Part shown: in pieces, positions 48,635 to 60,600 of the stretch | How the letters are laid out: every line of letters begins with the position of its first letter | Position numbering within the stretch: the stretch's first letter is position 1 | NCBI GenBank assembly: GCA_965644295.1 | Contig: CBFFRP010000275.1 | Location: forward strand, 52,532 to 116,531 | DNA length: 64,000 nt | Direction: 5' to 3' | Origin: Paraphysomonas bandaiensis | Taxonomy: Eukaryota > Chrysophyceae | Program-made: the position numbers and the translations under genes | The notes under the pieces: generated by a model | What the model saw: only the letters and a program-made list of their open reading frames with translations | What the model was told of the DNA's origin: nothing | Database searches by the model: none

Positions 48635-49432
48635 TTGACAATTGCTGGGATGGAAGCTTTTGATCAGGAGACTATTCGACTCTTTTTCCATGATTTCTGT
48701 GAAAAGTTTGCGAAAGAAGTTTATGAAGTTTTCGTCTACCACCCTACTGATGCAGAACAAATAAGTGATATAGTTTATTTTCAAACGTCTGGGCTTTCCA
48801 TGAGTGCTGATGTAGTATATGTCAATTGGGCCAAGTGTCCCTTTTCATTTCGATCATCCTGTAATGGAAAAGAAGGTTGCCCAACTCTACCATACGAAGT
48901 GTAGTGGTTGCTCATTCCAAGAGAATGCTTTTTGCGACGAAATCTCTTTATTGTGCCAGAAATGATAAAACCATTTTTCGTTACGATAAATTAGTAATAG
49001 ACATGCACAAATTAGGACTTTGACGAAGACTTCGAGTTCACGTTATACGACGACGATGGGGTAAAGAAATCAGCACAGGGCGGGTTATACTTGATCTGCA
49101 GTGACGGGTACCACAAATTGAGATGTCTTCAGCACCCTTTACAGCACATATGTGATATCAATGCTGCTCGGTGGAGCTGCATTTTAGTATCCGTTCGGAA
49201 AGTTGTTGAGGATTTATTAGGAATTATGAAGCAACGATTTCAGATACTACGGCATGCCATTGACATTCATCACCAAGATGAAATCGACGACATGTTCTTC
49301 ACGTACTGCATTATCAACAAAATTATACTTTCATGTGATAGATATGACAGACGATGGGAAAACGTCACGAAGAGTATGCTGACAGTGATTGGTGCGAATT
49401 TAATAACCACTAACCCATGCTTCTATTGCTGA
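48635..49432 (+). pseudogene. PIF/Harbinger-type (DDE_Tnp_4) transposase, broken
   Basis: Two open blocks in different frames, 48635-48904 and 49091-49432, with a bridging stretch between them. Block 1 ends VVYVNWAKCP...CNGKEGCPTLPYEV, like the DxxHVxWxxCP...GKEGYPTxxYxV region with the first acidic residue. The bridge reads VHSKRMLFATKSLYCARNDKTIFRYD, then TLYDDDGVKKSAQGG, matching GSRNDKTIVRxD with the second aspartate. Block 2 has YLICSDGYHKLRCLQHP and SVRKVVEDLLGIMKQRF, like DGGYHKW..L..P and SVRKDVECxFGILKxRF with the last acid. At least one frameshift and a stop near 49020 break it, so it is inactive. The 5' end and terminal repeats were not found. Confidence 0.75.
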
Positions 49433-49692
49433 ACAAAGAGCAAGAGCTAAAACTAATGACTCTGCTTCATGTGAACTAAACCCATTTTATGCTGATGATG
49501 TTGAATGCGAATAGAGAAAAAGTTCTACACTTTACGAACTAAGTTACTGCGGCATTTTAAAGTAGCTTTACAGAAGCAAGAGGTAGAGTGGTTGCAATAT
49601 AGTAAGTACTAATGACAAAATCAGTAATTTACAATAAGATACATATTGTTGAATAACATAATTGCTCACAAGCAGCTGAGCTCGACAATAGT
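49433..49692. other. Gap between transposase remnant and convergent gene
   Basis: 260 bp of AT-rich sequence holding the end of the transposase-like region (SACE...EQEL... reading in mixed frames) and the 3' end of the minus-strand gene. No feature recognised. Confidence 0.35.
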
Positions 49693-50991
49693 TCAAGGCG
49701 GGGATTCATTCCGCTTACGCTTAGCGGATGATTGAACAGTAGCATAAGTTAGCTTCGGAGCAGCGGGAATAGGATTTTCATCGTAAAACGTTAGCAATTC
49801 GAGTCTTAGCTGCCGTATGTAGTCTTCATTTTTGCCCAATTCCACAGCTAGTTCTATCGCAACTTTCAACCCTTGTATACGTAGACTTCGTTTCTCCAAT
49901 ATTTCAAAGTATTCACTCATCTTATTGTAATTTTGTGACGCAGTCGTGAAATATGCATGTCTCATAGAGTCTAACGCTTCCTGCGCAGCATTGCTATCCC
50001 TATTCTTCGATTTAGCTCTACTCAGTGTACCTCCACAAGTGCCACTAACAACAACACTGGATCTCAACTGGTCCATGTTAACAAGGCAACTTTCTGCGGA
50101 TTTAACATCTTCTCTGGGTACGCTCTTTGGCTTAGGCCTACTACTCATTTCTCGTCGGAATACTGGGCAATCGTCCGGGGCAGCAGGTGGTCCAAAAATC
50201 AAGAACGGTAAATACGAAGGAGGATACCAGTCCTCTGGCATGTCAACTTTTTCAAGAAATCTGCTTTTGAACTCCTTCTGCTTACGGCGATTCAATGTTT
50301 TGACCTCATTACGACCACTGTCATCGCCTTCTGCCTCATTGTGATCACCGCTGGCTGCGAACACCGTGCCCTGTTCACAATTGGACACCACCTCGTTGTG
50401 ATCACTGTCAGCCGATTGTACCTCCTTCTGAACATTATCAACTTCGGTATGATCACATGATGCAAATAGATCAACGGCCTTCTGTTTGACTGTCAAGAGC
50501 TCATAGAACAAACGCTTCCTGAAGAGCCTCAACACTTCCTCGAGATGTTTTCCAGAATTTGACTGAACTACATGGTTCCATGCAGGAATGATTTCATTCA
50601 TAATCATTCCCTTTAATTGACAATACTTCTTCCAGATGAGATGTCCCCGTTTGATGTCTACATCGCTGTCTATTGCGCTTTTTCCTTGAACTTTTATATA
50701 GTCCAACGCTTCCCTACGGAAGGAGTCCTTCTCAGCCTCAGTGAGCTTGGCCACCATAAAAGAAAGTCTACTATTCTTCAGCATTTCATCTACAGCACTT
50801 CACAAATGATTGATTAGATTGTTTCTGAATAACATGATAGTATATACATACAAGGGATAGTAGTATGCCATGTAAGTACTGAAAGTGTCCATACTCTTCT
50901 CAGCATGCTGTTCAGCAGCAAACAAAGCACTTTTGACGCAAGCATAGTTCTCCAGAAGAACTTTAGGCTCAATAGTGTATATATTCACCAT
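49693..50991 (-). CDS. Two-exon protein of unknown function, charged and helical
   Basis: 414 aa with exon 1 50991-50852 and exon 2 50797-49693; the 54-bp intron joins ...AYYYPF to AVDEMLKNSRLSF in phase. Without the join, a 363-aa frame starts at 50784. The N-terminal 200 residues are mostly helical and charged, with WKKYCQLKGMIMNEIIPAW. A 50-residue acidic region carries repeats of DHNE/GDHNEAE. After a WYPPSYLPF motif and a Ser/Lys-rich stretch, there is a C-terminal helical region (NYNKMSEYFEILEKRS...ELAVELGKNEDYIRQ) and a basic KRKR tail. I do not recognise the family. Its place next to a dead PIF/Harbinger transposase makes an accessory (Myb/trihelix-like) transposon ORF a possibility, but an ordinary host gene is equally possible. 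Confidence 0.6.
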
Positions 50992-51660
50992 ATCTATACA
51001 TATAGTGTAGCCTTGTCAATGTATGTATGTATGTGTATATGTGGCAACATTGAGAAGAGCACTTCGTTTGGGTTGATGTGTGGGTTGAAGTCTGAAGTGC
51101 CTTTTCTTCGAAGTAAAAAATATCGCACTTTTTGGACTCTGTTGGTACAAATATACAGACATGTACATACAGTATGTATATTGTACCGGTAGAACTATTG
51201 GTACAGTACTTGTATGGTGGCAGTATCCATGGAGACGGACCAGTCTGGTCCCACTTCATTTTTTTGTATTGTGTTTTTTCGTATGGAACATGAGTGTAGA
51301 GCTTTGAAATTGTAGTCAAAATCAGTACAATTTTTTTATTTCGACTGGGACCAAATACAGTCCGACAAGTAGAGGGCTGGTCCACTTTGTCAAAAAACGT
51401 CTCCATGTACATATGCATGATGTGTGTGTATCCATGTATGTACAGTATGTACGTATGTACATGTATGTAGTAGAAGTACTGTAGTTCCAGTGCAACGTAC
51501 ACTGTACCTATATATGGTTCTACGGTACTTCCTTATGGTATCTTTGCACCATGTCCGGATGTGTATCATTGGTGCGTATGAAGTCTACTTCGTCTGATGT
51601 GGCATGTCACATATCACAACAGCAGCAGTATATGTATGTATATGTATGTATGTATGTATG

Positions 51661-51692
<32 letters not shown>

Positions 51693-51916
51693 TGTATGTA
51701 TGTATAAGATCTAGTTCATTGTTGATATCCACACCAGTGAACTCCCATCATAACTATCTACTTAAACAACACAATCTGATATCTTCTTCTATATGCTTCC
51801 TTATCATTCTCACCCATACAATCAGGTTCAATCACTGTCAGTGTCTGTATATCTATATCTATAACCATACACCCACATACACATACATATACACATACAT
51901 ACATATATACACACAT
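50992..51916. promoter_or_regulatory. Divergent intergenic region, unknown protein / EF-hand-like protein
   Basis: 925 bp with many GTATGTAC-type repeats. The microsatellite at 51633-51705 lies in what would be the 5' leader of the plus-strand gene. No further feature recognised. Confidence 0.4.
51633..51705. repeat. (TATG)n microsatellite
   Basis: About 17 TATG/TGTA units with three TATATG interruptions. It is in frame with, and upstream of, the EF-hand-like gene, so it lengthens the open frame to 525 codons, but the repeat is not expected to be translated. Confidence 0.92.
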
Positions 51917-53128
51917 ATGGGCTCAGCGTGTACAAGATCAATCTCCCATAACACTCCTATAGAAAACACACTCTCATTACACTCTCATATGATTCAGTTT
52001 ATATCAGATGATCTCTTATTAGATGAGAGGGATGTGAGTGCTCTCATAGGGGTGTTTCACTCCATAGACACGTATCATACAGGCGTTATTAGCAGCAAGG
52101 CATTCTTTCAATATTACAATATACCAATCACTAGTTTCAATGAACGAATGTTTGAAATGGGTAATGTTGATGGCATCAAAGTGCTGACTCCCTGTCGTTT
52201 TATATGCAGCATGTGGAGCTTTCTCACTCTCGATGTCAAAGAATTGGGGTCTTATATATTCATACTCTATGATGAAGAAAATACAAAGCTACTGGATGCA
52301 TCACAGATACGCGCGATGCTTAAATGTATACATGACAACTCTGAGACTGATTCTGATGCTAACTCTCTAGTTGGTGCTTTACTTCGAGATTCCGATATGG
52401 TACCTTTATGTGTATTTGCGAAGTGGTGTAGGGAGTGTCCCTCTCTCTATCGCCCCGTACAAATCTTACAGGCAACTCTTCGTCGCCAAGTTTGCGGTAA
52501 CGATTTTTGGGAGACTTTGTGCTGTCGTCGCAACAGTCGAAGAGACCTGGCAGAGGCTACCTATATGTGGAAGCTGAACTCCAAGTATGCGGAAGAAATA
52601 TTCAAGCGTCAGTTGGCATCTCGAATGGATGAAATGAATAAGCACAATTCAGGCGAAATATCTGCGACATCTCGTAGCTGTACAGTATCACTATCGGCCC
52701 GATGTGAACAAATGTACAGTCAATATGAGTTCACAGATGATGGCTACGCAGAAGTGGAAACGCCCACTGGAAACCTAGTGGAGGCCTGTGCAGACCTGAT
52801 ACTCCGGCTGAAACCCATAGCACATTCAACCGCCAGTTCCGCAAGTAGCATTGTCGTCTCCTCTGACTGTAGCAATTTGAGCACTCCCACGGGGTACACG
52901 TCCCCTGGGGGATGTTACAAAACACCTAGTGGGATATACGTTGGAGACATGATGGAAGATAGTCACAGTGATGATAGCAGCAAACCCGAAGATGAAAACG
53001 GAAATTTACCGACTGGTATATCTGGTGTCGTAAACTTTGACTCGGAAGTACAGTCAAACTCTTCGTGCTTTACACCTAAACTGGAGGGAAAACGCTCCAT
53101 TCGCTTTGTGCGTTCGCTGTCATTATGA
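51917..53128 (+). CDS. EF-hand-like protein, putatively N-myristoylated
   Basis: 403 aa, single exon. I choose ATG 51917 because it opens MGSACT, a standard N-myristoylation and palmitoylation signal; the longer upstream frame runs through a microsatellite and an AT-rich leader. Residues about 30-130 look like a calcineurin-B/NCS-type arrangement: helix-loop-helix with DTYHTGVISSKAF, then FILYDEENTKLLDASQIRAML. Both loops lack some calcium ligands, so they may not bind well. Residues about 170-260 are basic and Cys/Arg-rich (CCRRNSRRD), then helical (RQLASRMDEMNK). The C terminus is low-complexity Ser/Thr/Gly/Pro, ending KRSIRFVRSLSL. Likely a membrane-bound signalling protein; the partner is unknown. 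Confidence 0.72.
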   Translation: MGSACTRSISHNTPIENTLSLHSHMIQFISDDLLLDERDVSALIGVFHSIDTYHTGVISSKAFFQYYNIPITSFNERMFEMGNVDGIKVLTPCRFICSMWSFLTLDVKELGSYIFILYDEENTKLLDASQIRAMLKCIHDNSETDSDANSLVGALLRDSDMVPLCVFAKWCRECPSLYRPVQILQATLRRQVCGNDFWETLCCRRNSRRDLAEATYMWKLNSKYAEEIFKRQLASRMDEMNKHNSGEISATSRSCTVSLSARCEQMYSQYEFTDDGYAEVETPTGNLVEACADLILRLKPIAHSTASSASSIVVSSDCSNLSTPTGYTSPGGCYKTPSGIYVGDMMEDSHSDDSSKPEDENGNLPTGISGVVNFDSEVQSNSSCFTPKLEGKRSIRFVRSLSL

Positions 53129-54664
53129 TGATCTGTAAAGAATTATACTCCTATTAATAAATCAGTTTTCACCAGAGTTTAGCTTATAGCTTATACATAT
53201 GTTATAATGTATTCATAGCACTAACTATTCAATGGCAGGGCCTGGTAACCGTTAATTGGTGCCCAGTTCCCGGCAATTATAATGGCAATTAATGCCTAAC
53301 AAGAGTGCGCTATAGCATGGACATCGTCTGGGGGTTATCGCGCATAATAGTGTGGTCCCCCCTTAAGGACTGATAAATTTATAAAGCAGACTACACGAAC
53401 CGTAACTACTCTTTATTATAATTGCATACACAATTGTGTGTGTTGTCATGTAAAACATGTCAACAACACGATAATTTATTTCATTCATTTATGTCAACTT
53501 CCGTATCTTGATCGTCATGATACAATGCTTCAGTTTCATAGTTATAGCTATATAGTATCTTTGACTACATAATACTGTTTTTTATATTGTATTTAGCGTA
53601 TTCTACAGTACTATCTTAGAGAACCATACGTATTCCAACAGCCCATTAATGTTATCAGAAAATGGCATAATTGGATGGTTTAAGCGTAATTAACTTAACG
53701 TAATTCACACTCAATGCTTAATAATAAATTATGATCAATCTCAAATATCATTCATTGTCATTCGCCAAATTCATGTTATCTCAACTACCAATAATACAAT
53801 CTTATATAGACACAATCTTATGTAGGCACAATCTAATACAGTCAATGTGTTTCATTTCACTACTACTATTCTCATCATATCATTAGTTCATGTAATAATG
53901 TTAATCACTGCTGTATTCTTCATGTAATAGTTCAAATACCTTAGACATACAGCTTGTAATTGCTCTCAAGCAGCAAAATTCAACAATGGTTTCCAGGCCC
54001 TGCTCAATAGTATAACTCGGCGTAAGTTGGACACTTACTTTGTCCGATATACCACTTGAAAAATATTTCAATGTCTCATTGATGACATGAAGTGGAAATA
54101 AACGAATCCCGAATAAGGAGTTATATGTGCATCCAATAAAGTCATGTGGCAAGCTGTCGATGACATACATATTATTAATGTTTCAGAAATTTTTCGTTAG
54201 TAAATACAGGTAAAGGCGAAATACGGTGCATATCGTACTACGTATCGTATTTTCTTAGCTACTATTCATACAACCATGCATACTCTCCGGCTACCTAATA
54301 GTTTACTGGTTAATCTGGTCATCAATAAGAGCTGGATGTAAAACATGAATAAATATTGCTTGCTATGCGTAGGTATACTTCGGAACACAACGAATCTAGT
54401 CATCACAAGCACAGTCAATGTAATCAAGCAAAACATATTTATTGGATGTTATTAGTTATTACCATCAACACGAAACTAAGTTGCCATCGTGTGCTTTCCG
54501 AAATACTTAGAACGATGACAGGTCCACTGAACAATTTTCAGCACAAATGACTTATACATATAACTAAGCGACAAAAATCTAAATATATTAGAAAATATTT
54601 GACAATGTGGCCATGAACTATTGCAACTTCATGAACGAGTAAAGTAACACAATGAAGAAAACGC
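53129..54664. other. Intergenic region
   Basis: 1.5 kb between convergent genes, AT-rich. It holds a truncated MITE (53236-53298). The stretch around 53490-53520 resembles the inverse of 9412-9440. An 89-codon minus-strand frame at 54170-53901 (MYVIDSLPHDFIGC..., ending FELLHEEYSSD) reads protein-like with helical segments, but without a relative in the window I cannot say whether it is a real small gene or a transposon scrap. Confidence 0.4.
53236..53298. mobile_element. hAT-like MITE, copy 3 (truncated)
   Basis: Starts CAGGGCCTGGTAACCGTTAA and shares CAGTTCCCGGCAATTATAAT with the 38522 copy, but no right-hand terminal repeat follows. It is a 5'-end fragment of the same family. Confidence 0.8.
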
Positions 54665-57600
54665 TCAGAACGGCAAGACTTCTCCTGTGTTGGCGTTGCG
54701 CTCCTGTCCGCGCAAAGACGACACTAACAGAGTCAAAGCTGCTAGTGCACAAACAGCACCTGCAGCAATCAAAGTGGGCAACAGGGAAGTCTCAAAGCTA
54801 AATACTGTTTCACTGATATAATCTGAAAGTGAATCTTTGACATTTGACTTTCTCATTTCTACAGTATTATCCGGCCGCAAATAAGTGATAACTGTGGGCG
54901 GCACAACTGGATTAGACTTTAACTCACGCCTAGTCGAAACAGATGGTGAACAAATACCATTGTCAACGATAAATCGTAACTCGTCTTGTGCCCCTCCAGA
55001 TGTGCCACAAAATTCCCAGAACACCAAGTAAGCATCAATGTCATGAGCACCAGTGGTACGGAATATATATTCACCGTCAGACATGCAGGATTTGCAAGAG
55101 GTTGTATGATTTTCCCCGTCATAGGACTCATTACAATACGGCATTCCATACGCAAACAAAACGCTTCTATTCTCGACATCTGTGATGTACCACCCGGTCT
55201 CAAGGAATTCAGTACCCGTGTCATTCAAAGTATTCTCAGCAACGTCGCCAAGGGAAGAATTACCGGTATGTATAAACCCCGAAAAGTACTCATCAGCATG
55301 AATTCGAGAATCAGCATCAAACGACAAACAACGGCTACCGCAATTATGAGGGTACATCCACAGATCTTGCCAAGCTTCAATCGTGTATGACTGGCTGGAA
55401 TAATGGAAATCAAATGTCATACGGGTGTTATAACCTCCATTATACTTTTCTTTCCATACACCATTTTCCACAATCTGAACAGTCCAGTGAATCTCCCAAT
55501 ATAACTCAGGACTGGACAAAGTATAATTATGTTCCACCAATGCTACCAATCCAAAGTGATACCTCTGATCGTAAAGTACATTCGCAGGAACAAGCATACC
55601 ACCACGAATCGACTGATTACTGGATAATCTTGATTGGATGACATTAGAATGGAGATTATCATAAAGAGTAGCGTAGTAAACTAGACCAATATCGCCAGCC
55701 CAACCGTCTCCAAACTGGTCATAAATTGTAATATACAGTCCAGTACGGTCAGCAGCAGCAGGAGGGTACTCCAATACATCACCAAGAACAATAGGTTCAA
55801 ATCCTGTTGGAGCTACCGAAGGGAATGGCGTGAAGTTATCCTCACAGAAAGATTCAACACCACCGTAACTCTGGCGCAAACACTGGCCATCAACAACGTC
55901 AAAATGGAGTTGCTCCTGAGCACCGCCTTCCATGCCACAGAAATTCCAAGTGTAATTCCAAGCCAATGGATCGCATGCACCAGTAGATCGGAAAATGTAC
56001 GTTCCGTCCTCCAAACATGTGGTATACGTTGAACCCACACCATTGACCTCACACGCTGGTAGACTGTATCCATAAAGAACATTTTTTCCAGCCGTGTTAG
56101 TAATGAACCAAGCAGTCTCAAGGTATGCCGTGGCATCAGACTCTAAACTGTAGTAATTTGAATCACTGTCATTTCTACCATACAATGTCGCCAAATATTC
56201 ACTTGTTAGCGCATTGTCGTCAATCTCACTGTCACACGCAGAAGGATACACCCAGGCATTATCCAACAATGTGTCATTGTAACTATCCGTTCCGTAGTCG
56301 TACTCAAAGACCATGCTGGTGTTATATCCACCATAAAATTTCTCTTTAAATACACCATTCTCAACTATTTGAACGGTCCACAATACTTCCCAGAAAAATT
56401 CAGGTACCTCACCATTGGTGTCAATTGTGAATAAGAAAGATTGATCAGATGATGCACCAGTGGTGTCAATGCATCCCATAAGCTTGGAGCAATTACAATC
56501 CAAACTATATGTTACAATATTCGAATCGATACCATTGACATTAGCCCAGTATAAAAACTTTACACTGTCACCCCAACCATCACCGAACTGATCAATTAAG
56601 GTGACATATAAGCATGTCTCATTGGCATCAACGTCACCATGAGTGCAGTTATCAGAACAATCCAACACATCTTCAGGTATAACGGGTCTCGTAGCACAGG
56701 GGTCTATCGGCGTTCCAGGGTAGCAAACACTATCGAGAATTGTAAAGTACAACTCATCTTGTGTACCGCCTGTCACACCGCAGAAGTCCCAGTTCACATT
56801 AGCTGCATCGGGGTCACAGGATCCCGTTGAGCGATACACATATTCTCCATCGGGCAGACATGTTGTACAAGAGGAGGCATTAATACCATCGCCGTCGCAC
56901 CATGGCTCACCAAATGCAACTATTGTCGTACTGTCATATGCAGATGTAATAAACCAAGAAGTGCTCAAGTACGAATTCGTCATATTGCCATAGCTCGAGT
57001 ATCCCTCGGGACTAACACCACCGACATATGTCACGCGAGACAAGTAGTCCGTATCAACCTCCATATCAGGACACTCTTCTGAACAGTGTTCAGGATATGA
57101 CCATAGATTCTCCCACCATACCAAGTCATATGTCTCCTCCGCACGAGAATACTCAAAAGTCATACTCGTGTTGAATCCACCATAATACTTATCCATATAC
57201 ACACCGTCCTCAACTATCTGAACTGTCCAATGGATCTCCCAAGCATGATCTGGAATATGGGAATTACCATTCTCATCAATAGCATCCACTGTCATGTGAT
57301 ACATCTGATCGATATTCAAGTCAGATGGGTTGATACAGCCTGCTATATGGGTACAACCACATTCCACTGTTTTTCTTACGACACTTGAGTTGTAATCTCG
57401 AACCTGAATCCAATACTTAAAGTCAGCACCAGACCAGTCATCTCCAAACCGATCAACAAGTGTAACATATAAGCATGTGCCTGATACAACAACATTATCG
57501 CAGCCATCTACACATGACATATCATCGTCGACATTGGGAGTGCCCAACTCAGTGGGCATACTGGTTGGGATATAAGTTGGAGATAAAGTAGGGACATGAG

Positions 57601-60600
57601 TGGGACTACTGGTCGGTGTAATAGTTGGTGCAAATGTTGGAATCAAGGTAGGAGAACATGTTGGGGATCTCGTTGGTACTCTAGTTGGTGAGGCTGTGGG
57701 TTGTACTGTTGGGTTATTCGTCGGAGAAGGGGTAGGAACACCAGTTGGTAAGAACGTGGGCGCTCCACTGGGGGACGCAGTTGGATGTCTAGTAGGAGCT
57801 TTTGTAGGATCTTTCGTCGGAGAAAAGGTTGGCACTGCTGTAGGCAACTTCGTAGGACTACAGGTTGGCGATTCTGTCGGCAGCAACGTCGGTGACAACG
57901 TTGGTAAATAAGTAGGTGATATCGTTGGGCTAAACGTCGGATGTAATGTCGGAAAAGTGGTAGGTCCAACCGAAGGGAATGGCGTGAAGTTATCCTCACA
58001 GAAAGATTCAACACCACCGTAACTCTGGCGCAAACACTGGCCATCAACAACGTCAAAATGGAGTTGCTCCTGAGCACCGCCTTCCATGCCACAGAAATTC
58101 CAAGTGTAATTCCAAGCCAATGGATCGCATGCACCAGTAGATCGGAAAATGTACGTTCCGTCCTCCAAACATGTGGTATACGTTGAACCCACACCATTGA
58201 CCTCACACGCTGGTAGACTGTATCCATAAAGAACATTTTTTCCAGCCGTGTTAGTAATGAACCAAGCAGTCTCAAGGTATGCCGTGGCATCAGACTCTAA
58301 ACTGTAGTAATTTGAATCACTGTCATTTCTACCATACAATGTCGCCAAATATTCACTTGTTAGCGCATTGTCGTCAATCTCACTGTCACACGCAGAAGGA
58401 TACACCCAGGCATTATCCAACAATGTGTCATTGTAACTATCCGTTCCGTAGTCGTACTCAAAGACCATGCTGGTGTTATATCCACCATAAAATTTCTCTT
58501 TAAATACACCATTCTCAACTATTTGAACGGTCCACAATACTTCCCAGAAAAATTCAGGTACCTCACCATTGGTGTCAATTGTGAATAAGAAAGATTGATC
58601 AGATGATGCACCAGTGGTGTCAATGCATCCCATAAGCTTGGAGCAATTACAATCCAAACTATATGTTACAATATTCGAATCGATACCATTGACATTAGCC
58701 CAGTATAAAAACTTTACACTGTCACCCCAACCATCACCGAACTGATCAATTAAGGTGACATATAAGCATGTCTCATTGGCATCAACGTCACCATGAGTGC
58801 AGTTATCAGAACAATCCAACACATCTTCAGGTATAACGGGTCTCGTAGCACAGGGGTCTATCGGCGTTCCAGGGTAGCAAACACTATCGAGAATTGTAAA
58901 GTACAACTCATCTTGTGTACCGCCTGTCACACCGCAGAAGTCCCAGTTCACATTAGCTGCATCGGGGTCACAGGATCCCGTTGAGCGATACACATATTCT
59001 CCATCGGGCAGACATGTTGTACAAGATGAGGCATTAATACCATCGCCGTCGCACCATGGCTCACCAAATGCAACTATTGTCGTACTGTCATATGCAGATG
59101 TAATAAACCAAGAAGTGCTCAAGTACGAATTCGTCATATTGCCATAGCTCGAGTATCCCTCGGGACTAACACCACCGACATATGTCACGCGAGACAAGTA
59201 GTCCGTATCAACCTCCATATCAGGACACTCTTCTGAACAGTGTTCAGGATATGACCATAGATTCTCCCACCATACCAAGTCATATGTCTCCTCCGCACGA
59301 GAATACTCAAAAGTCATACTCGTGTTGAATCCACCATAATACTTATCCATATACACACCGTCCTCAACTATCTGAACTGTCCAATGGATCTCCCAAGCAT
59401 GATCTGGAATATGGGAATTACCATTCTCATCAATAGCATCCACTGTCATGTGATACATCTGATCGATATTCAAGTCAGATGGGTTGATACAGCCTGCTAT
59501 ATGGGTACAACCACATTCCACTGTTTTTCTTACGACACTTGAGTTGTAATCTCGAACCTGAATCCAATACTTAAAGTCAGCACCAGACCAGTCATCTCCA
59601 AACCGATCAACAAGTGTAACATATAAGCATGTGCCTGATACAACAACATTATCGCAGCCATCTACACATGACATATCATCGTCGACATTGGGAGTGCCCA
59701 ACTCAGTGGGCATACTGGTTGGGATATAAGTTGGAGATAAAGTAGGGACATGAGTGGGACTACTGGTCGGTGTAATAGTTGGTGCAAATGTTGGAATCAA
59801 GGTAGGAGAACATGTTGGGGATCTCGTTGGTACTCTAGTTGGTGAGGCTGTGGGTTGTACTGTTGGGTTATTCGTCGGAGAAGGGGTAGGAACACCAGTT
59901 GGTAAGAACGTGGGCGCTCCACTGGGGGACGCAGTTGGATGTCTAGTAGGAGCTTTTGTAGGATCTTTCGTCGGAGAAAAGGTTGGCACTGCTGTAGGCA
60001 ACTTCGTAGGACTACAGGTTGGCGATTCTGTCGGCAGCAACGTCGGTGACAACGTTGGTAAATAAGTAGGTGATATCGTTGGGCTAAACGTCGGATGTAA
60101 TGTCGGAAAAGTGGTAGGTCCAACCGAAGGGAATGGCGTGAAGTTATCCTCACAGAAAGATTCAACACCACCGTAACTCTGGCGCAAACACTGGCCATCA
60201 ACAACGTCAAAATGGAGTTGCTCCTGAGCACCGCCTTCCATGCCACAGAAATTCCAAGTGTAATTCCAAGCCAATGGATCGCATGCACCAGTAGATCGGA
60301 AAATGTACGTTCCGTCCTCCAAACATGTGGTATACGTTGAACCCACACCATTGACCTCACACGCTGGTAGACTGTATCCATAAAGAACATTTTTTCCAGC
60401 CGTGTTAGTAATGAACCAAGCAGTCTCAAGGTATGCCGTGGCATCAGACTCTAAACTGTAGTAATTTGAATCACTGTCATTTCTACCATACAATGTCGCC
60501 AAATATTCACTTGTTAGCGCATTGTCGTCAATCTCACTGTCACACGCAGAAGGATACACCCAGGCATTATCCAACAATGTGTCATTGTAACTATCCGTTC

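Noticed and set aside
51551-51916. N-terminal extension of the EF-hand-like protein
   Set aside because: The extra 122 codons run through a TATG microsatellite and low-complexity leader; the internal ATG gives a myristoylation signal.
57600-57911. Plus-strand open frames of repeated GVxVGxxVG (also at 59754 and 61908)
   Set aside because: They are the reverse complement of the Pro-Thr linkers in the minus-strand surface protein and repeat with it; no independent coding evidence.
57643-58290. 215-aa minus-strand frames (also 59797, 61951)
   Set aside because: They overlap the surface protein gene in a shifted frame, are Arg/Leu-rich, and simply follow the 2,154-bp repeat.
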